From positions 8,805-28,930 of the forward strand of contig DJFQ01000101.1 in NCBI GenBank assembly GCA_002432095.1: a stretch of DNA of 20,126 bases, read 5' to 3'. Shown here in pieces: positions 16,325-20,126 of the stretch. Source of the DNA: Marinagarivorans sp. UBA5868. Lineage in GTDB: Bacteria > Pseudomonadota > Gammaproteobacteria > Pseudomonadales > Cellvibrionaceae. The position numbers and the translations under genes were made by a program. The stretch's first letter is position 1; every line of letters begins with the position of its first letter. Under the pieces are notes generated by a model. That model ran no database searches. It worked only from the letters and a program-made list of their open reading frames with translations, and was not told the origin of the DNA.

Positions 16325-17626
16325 CTACGGCGCCACGGCGCGACCGGTGCTCGGGCTGATTTTGCCAGGGCAGAGTCCCCTGGATTTAAGATTGGCGGCG
16401 ATTTGCGGAATGGCCGTCAGTGAATTAGGTTGATTTTCATGCATCAAAATCACCTGCCCGTTTTGCAACCGGCCATTTGCCGCCACAATCGCCGATACGC
16501 TGGCGCCATTCCAATCCTGCGAATCCACATCCCAGGTGATCGAATAGAGCCCAAGAGAGGAAGCCGCTTGGCGGATGGTGTTATTTAGCGTTCCGTAGGG
16601 TGGACGGAAAATAGTGGGTTTCGGAGCACCCGCGTTTTGAATGGCCTGATTATTCCGACTCAACTGATCAGTCACCTGCGCGGCGCTATAACTTCCCATA
16701 TCCACATGATTAAACGCGTGGCTTTGCACTTCGCCCACTTCCAACATTTGGCGAATACCAGCACTGTTGTTGCCGATATTGGCGCCGTTCACAAAGAAAG
16801 TAACGGGAACCAGGCTGGCTGATTTAAGTGCATTGACAAATGCACCGGTATTGCCCGAAGGACCATCGTCATAGGTGATAGCCACATACCCGCTGCAAGT
16901 GGGCTCGGGAACGGAGGTATCGAGCTTGCCGTCGGCCGAATAAAGGGCGAACCCAGCAAGGGTGGCGTTATCCACAAGCGATTCCAGGGTGATGTTCAGC
17001 ACTCCGTCCGTCACCCGAACATTCTCCACGGTGTAATCGAATGCACCGTCGTGACCCGCCTGAGTGTAAAGATCGACGTTCGGAAGCACCACCTGCCCTT
17101 CCACGGATACGTTAAAAGAGCGCGCGCCGGCGGTGGTGCTGTAAATCTCCGCCATATGTAAATCGACAGTAAACGTGCCTGCGGTGACAGGGACCTTATA
17201 GCTGTAAGAGCCGTAACGTTCCGTCTGATACAACGCATCCGCTGTGGTTCCTGCAATGGCGTCCTGCGTCGAGTTTGCCATACCGCCATCCGAATACTTG
17301 TCCGCCTGATAGCTAATCCCCTCGTAGGTTCCGCCCGTAGTAGCGCCCGAATCAATCGCGACTACTAAAGGTAGCGTGATCGGGGTGCCGCTCGATGATG
17401 AGCTGGAACTGCTGGAGGACGAACTGCTGGATGAACTCGACGAAGAACTTGAGCTGCTGCTCGAAGATGATGAGTTGCTTGATGAGCTTGAGCTGGATGA
17501 AGAGGAACTGCTGGATGAGCTGGAACCGCCAGCAGGTGGTTGATTGGCTCCGCCACAAGCGACAAGCGCGAGGGAGACCAGTGCACAACCCCCAAAACGG
17601 GCAAAGAGGGACGGATCGATTTTCAT
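16325..17626 (-). CDS. Polyserine-linked malectin-like / NodB (CE4) polysaccharide deacetylase lipoprotein
   Basis: CE4 enzymes remove acetyl groups from xylan, chitin or peptidoglycan using a metal ion. The 433-residue product has a lipoprotein signal peptide (lipobox L21-V-A-C24), a 45-residue Ser linker (35-79, one Asn), a malectin-like carbohydrate-binding domain (about 86-232: A-DSG, GISYQADKYSDGG, LYQTERYGS, V-LHMAEIY, FALY) and a NodB domain (245-420). All five CE4 motifs are intact: TYDDGPS (251-257, D253 and D254), SHAFNH (H303, H307), RPPYG (341-345), DVDSQDW (366-372) and ILMHE (393-397, H396). The frame also opens at ATG 17701, where AAAGGAG is only 1 bp away; ATG 17626 was chosen because it gives a normal lipoprotein signal. 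C244 and C419 could form a disulfide. Xylan is a reasonable substrate guess, not proven. Confidence 0.9.
   Translation of the reverse strand: MKIDPSLFARFGGCALVSLALVACGGANQPPAGGSSSSSSSSSSSSSSSSNSSSSSSSSSSSSSSSSSSSSSSSSSSSSGTPITLPLVVAIDSGATTGGTYEGISYQADKYSDGGMANSTQDAIAGTTADALYQTERYGSYSYKVPVTAGTFTVDLHMAEIYSTTAGARSFNVSVEGQVVLPNVDLYTQAGHDGAFDYTVENVRVTDGVLNITLESLVDNATLAGFALYSADGKLDTSVPEPTCSGYVAITYDDGPSGNTGAFVNALKSASLVPVTFFVNGANIGNNSAGIRQMLEVGEVQSHAFNHVDMGSYSAAQVTDQLSRNNQAIQNAGAPKPTIFRPPYGTLNNTIRQAASSLGLYSITWDVDSQDWNGASVSAIVAANGRLQNGQVILMHENQPNSLTAIPQIAANLKSRGLCPGKISPSTGRAVAP
17390..17524 (-). repeat. Polyserine-coding low-complexity tract
   Basis: Forty-five consecutive codons encode 44 Ser and one Asn (codon at 17474-17476). 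Both Ser codon sets (TCN and AGY) are mixed, so selection on the protein, not simple DNA slippage alone, keeps the tract. Polyserine linkers join domains of secreted carbohydrate-active enzymes in Cellvibrionaceae. Confidence 0.9.
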
Positions 17627-17754
17627 GTGATTACCATTTGTTATTGTCGATTCGTCCGACCTTACCGCGTTTGATCCACTGGCTTCTGTGGTGCGTTTCA
17701 TACTCCTTTCAGCCGATCAAATGAGTACTAAATAAGGGATTAAAACGCGGCGAG

Positions 17755-18576
17755 CTACCGCTCCCGGTGATACATCCTCAACGCTATCGGAGCAAAAATC
17801 GCGGTGATGATGGCGGTGGCCACGAGCACCCAAACCATGCTGCCGATATCCGGTTGCCCATGCATCAAGCCGCGGGAGGAATTGGCCAAGTGGGTTACGG
17901 GGTTGACGCTGACAAAGGCCTGCAGCCAGCCGGGCATGGTCGCCGGGTCGACAAATACATTGCTGGCGAAGGTCAGCGGAAATAAAAACAAAAAACTAGT
18001 GGTCATCACCGATTCGGGGGATTTCACCAACATGCCGACGATAATCCAGATCCACGCCAAACTGGAGGCGAATATCTGCACCAGCAACACCGCCAGAATA
18101 ACCCCACCCAATCCGCCCTGTGGGCGGAAGCCGAGCACAAATCCCAAACCAAGCACCATAATCGCTGCAATCGAATACCGCAAAATATCACCCATTAAAG
18201 CGCCGAATACTGGCGCAGAGGGCCAAATGGGCATTGAGCGGAAGCGATCATAAATACCTTTGCTGATGTCCGTATTAAGACCGACCCCGGTATAAACCGT
18301 AATAAATAAAATGGTCTGCACCAAAATACCCGGCAACAAATACTGAATATATTCACGTGGTGAACCCGCCAATGCACCACCAAATAAATAGGTAAACATC
18401 AGCGTCATCATCAGCGGAAACACGGTCACGTCAAATAATTGAAAAGGGACATGTTTAATTTTCAACAGCGCCCGCCAACCCAGGGCCATCGCTGCGGAAA
18501 ACGCATTAAGCGGTTTGGGTTTTGCCGCTTGGGAAAAAATGCGATTCGCGGAAGAACTTCCATTAGAACTCGTCAC
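17755..18576 (-). CDS. DrrB-like ABC-2 type permease
   Basis: This 273-residue inner-membrane protein has about six hydrophobic segments, for example [39 protein letters not shown], and [20 protein letters not shown]. Family-typical stretches include [23 protein letters not shown] and '[13 protein letters not shown]', both seen in the daunorubicin-resistance DrrB group. It forms an exporter with the ATPase encoded upstream, whose stop overlaps this start by GTGA. The GTG start is supported by AGGAGG 7 bp upstream. Substrate unknown; the group exports drugs, lipids or other amphipathic molecules. Confidence 0.9.
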   Translation of the reverse strand: MTSSNGSSSANRIFSQAAKPKPLNAFSAAMALGWRALLKIKHVPFQLFDVTVFPLMMTLMFTYLFGGALAGSPREYIQYLLPGILVQTILFITVYTGVGLNTDISKGIYDRFRSMPIWPSAPVFGALMGDILRYSIAAIMVLGLGFVLGFRPQGGLGGVILAVLLVQIFASSLAWIWIIVGMLVKSPESVMTTSFLFLFPLTFASNVFVDPATMPGWLQAFVSVNPVTHLANSSRGLMHGQPDIGSMVWVLVATAIITAIFAPIALRMYHRER

Positions 18577-19523
18577 GCAGCAACCTCCTCTTCTGTTTGT
18601 GGTTTTCCGGTCAACGCAAAAAATACCTCGTCCAAACTCGGCGACCCCAGAGAGAATTCCGCCACTGCGATTTCGGCATTATTCAACGCGTGGAGAACCT
18701 GCATCGCATGGGCCGTATCAGAGACCTGCACGCTCAGACCTTCCGTAGTGGCTTGGCTCTGACCGCCCGTTAGCGATTGCAAAAGTATTTCCGCCGCTTG
18801 TCTTTGTGCCGCTTGTTGCAGATGAATTTTAAGGGTGCCGCTGCCCACGGATGCTTTTAATTCCCGGCTGGTGCCTTCGGCAATTACCTTTCCGTGGTCA
18901 ATAACGGCGAGCCGGTCTGCCAGTTGATCGGCCTCCTCCAAATATTGCGTGGTCAGCAATACCGTCGTGCCCATCGCGGCAATGTCCCTCACCATATCCC
19001 ACACTTGATTACGGCTGCGCGGATCGAGGCCAGTGGTAGGTTCGTCCAGAAACAGGATTTCAGGAGTTACGATCAAGCTGGCCGCAATGTCCAGCCGTCG
19101 GCGCATACCACCAGAGTAAGTGCGGGCCTGGCGCCCTGCCGCCTCCGCCAGATCAAATGCCTCCAACAACTCCGCCGCACGTTGTTTTGCGCCGCGCCAG
19201 CTATGGCCCAATAGTCGGCAAAGCAGTACTAGATTTTCGGTACCGGTCAGGTCTTCATCGACGGATGCGAATTGCCCGGTCAGGCTTACCTTACTGCGGA
19301 TAATTGCAGGCTCCGTCAACAAGTCATGTCCCAGCACCCGCGCACTGCCGCCCGTGGGCGCGAGCAGTGTGGCCAGCAGGCGCACCGTGGTTGTTTTGCC
19401 GGCACCGTTGGGGCCGAGCAGTCCGTATACGGAGCCTTGGGCAACCGTCAGACTGATGCCGTCTACCGCACGGGTTTGCGCAAAACTTTTGCGCAGGTCG
19501 GTGGTTTCAATTGCGTAGTTCAT
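18573..19523 (-). CDS. DrrA-like ABC transporter ATPase
   Basis: The 316-residue protein hydrolyses ATP to drive the partner permease. Seen: Walker A GPNGAGKT (37-44), Q-loop Q84, signature YSGGM (136-140), Walker B ILFLDEP (156-162) and D-loop TGLD. The switch position reads [14 protein letters not shown] with Gln193 where many ABC proteins have His; Gln here is common in the DrrA group. The tail [16 protein letters not shown] is also a DrrA trait. ATG 19523 is preferred to a TTG five codons upstream because AAAGGA lies 5 bp before it. It follows the SRPBCC gene by 19 bp and overlaps the permease gene by 4 bp. Confidence 0.93.
   Translation of the reverse strand: MNYAIETTDLRKSFAQTRAVDGISLTVAQGSVYGLLGPNGAGKTTTVRLLATLLAPTGGSARVLGHDLLTEPAIIRSKVSLTGQFASVDEDLTGTENLVLLCRLLGHSWRGAKQRAAELLEAFDLAEAAGRQARTYSGGMRRRLDIAASLIVTPEILFLDEPTTGLDPRSRNQVWDMVRDIAAMGTTVLLTTQYLEEADQLADRLAVIDHGKVIAEGTSRELKASVGSGTLKIHLQQAAQRQAAEILLQSLTGGQSQATTEGLSVQVSDTAHAMQVLHALNNAEIAVAEFSLGSPSLDEVFFALTGKPQTEEEVAA
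18584..18589 (-). promoter_or_regulatory. Ribosome binding site that fixes the GTG start of the permease
   Basis: AGGAGG on the minus strand lies inside the end of the ATPase gene, 7 bp before the GTG at 18576-18574. Confidence 0.8.
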
Positions 19524-19542
19524 AGAATTCCTTTGCAATAAC

Positions 19543-19992
19543 TCAGGCGTCCGGGATTTCCGGTTCGACGATAGCAGCTAAAAACTGCAGGGATTCCTGC
19601 CAACCCAGATAACAGGATTCCACCGGAATCATCTCTGGAATTCCCTCCTGCACAATATTGACCTCCACACCGCATGACACTGGCCGAATATCTACAGTCG
19701 TGGTCATCTCGCCAGGTAGTGCGGGGGTGTCGAACTGCGCGGTATAGCTCACTTTTTTGTTTGGCTCCAAAGCCTTATAGACGCCGCCGAAAGAATGGCT
19801 ATTACCAGTCGTAAAATTTGTGAAGCTCATGCGCCATGTGCCGCCGACAATCGGATTGTGCTCATGAATTTTCGCGGTGAATCCTTTTGGAGGCAGCCAG
19901 CGCGTCCAGGCGTCCGATTCAATAAATGCGCGGTAGACTTTTTCCGGCGTGGAGATAAAAACGCGGTGCAATTTAACAGTGTTGTTGGCCAT
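19543..19992 (-). CDS. SRPBCC/AHSA1-domain protein
   Basis: This 149-residue cytoplasmic protein begins with [30 protein letters not shown] and continues with GGTWRMSF and a C-terminal helix [19 protein letters not shown]; these are hallmarks of the AHSA1 branch of the START/Bet v1-like (SRPBCC) fold, which has a hydrophobic ligand cavity. The specific function is not known. It is the first gene of an operon with the DrrAB-like exporter, and AAGGGG lies about 6 bp before the ATG. A role in binding the exporter's substrate is a guess from position. Confidence 0.88.
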   Translation of the reverse strand: MANNTVKLHRVFISTPEKVYRAFIESDAWTRWLPPKGFTAKIHEHNPIVGGTWRMSFTNFTTGNSHSFGGVYKALEPNKKVSYTAQFDTPALPGEMTTTVDIRPVSCGVEVNIVQEGIPEMIPVESCYLGWQESLQFLAAIVEPEIPDA

Positions 19993-20070
19993 GGTAGTCC
20001 CCTTGTGTGTCAGATGTATGGATTAATCGCGTGACACGTTTCCAAATCGACAGGAAATAAAAAATTTTGT

Positions 20071-20126
20071 TTAGACGCGCAAGCCGCCACTGATAGCGAT
20101 CTTGCTTAGCGCCGTCAAGCGCCGGG
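20071..20126 (-). CDS. Possible C-terminal tail of an upstream gene
   Basis: Reading leftward from the window edge, one frame is open for 17 codons (RRLTALSKIAISGGLRV) and stops at TAA 20073-20071. The GC-rich bases up to the stop followed by an AT-rich stretch look like the end of a gene, but another frame also stays open here. Too short to name. Confidence 0.2.
   Translation of the reverse strand, partial: RRLTALSKIAISGGLRV

Noticed and set aside
17352..17604. Minus-strand alternative frames through the polyserine tract
   Set aside because: They arise from the biased Ser codons read out of frame and lack any start signal.

Overview
This 20.1 kb window looks like chromosomal DNA of a Gram-negative gammaproteobacterium. 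The evidence is the lipobox lipoproteins, a TonB/ExbB/ExbD system, an RND efflux pump and a Bcr/CflA drug exporter. A secreted NodB deacetylase carries a 45-residue polyserine linker, a trait well known in the carbohydrate-degrading Cellvibrionaceae (Cellvibrio, Saccharophagus, Teredinibacter), so that family is the best guess; this is inference from gene style, not from a marker gene. No rRNA, tRNA, CRISPR array, insertion sequence or phage gene was found.

Layout, left to right. (1) 1-231: the C-terminal end of an AraC-family regulator (+), followed by three tandem copies of a 19-bp repeat. (2) 474-4324: an uncharacterised module. A DUF6502 protein and a DUF5666 lipoprotein form a two-gene operon (-) overlapping by ATGA, and a DUF4382 lipoprotein (+) is divergent from it and ends in a strong intrinsic terminator. 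(3) 4622-5848: a Bcr/CflA-type MFS exporter (+). (4) 5849-6131: an intergenic stretch with a promoter-like sequence and an 11-bp-stem hairpin, possibly a small RNA. (5) 11560 down to 6132 (-): one tight operon of seven genes, DUF3450 - TtpC/ExbB1-like - short ExbB - ExbD - TonB - TPR protein - DUF2799 lipoprotein. The first six match the TonB2/TtpC-type energy-transducing cluster known from Vibrio. (6) 16149 down to 11969 (-): a two-gene RND efflux operon (adaptor then pump) with no outer-membrane channel gene. (7) 17626 down to 16325 (-): a lipoprotein with polyserine linker, malectin-like domain and CE4/NodB catalytic domain, ending in a UUCG-loop terminator. (8) 19992 down to 17755 (-): SRPBCC/AHSA1 protein - DrrA-like ATPase - DrrB-like permease.

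Functionally the window is mostly cell-envelope biology: energised outer-membrane uptake (TonB operon), three separate exporters (MFS, RND, ABC-2), a polysaccharide deacetylase, and the DUF4382/DUF5666/DUF6502 lipoprotein module. The module is the best candidate for an undescribed system. Several start codons were moved from the longest reading frame to internal ATGs on the basis of ribosome binding sites or signal peptides; each case is stated in the entry.
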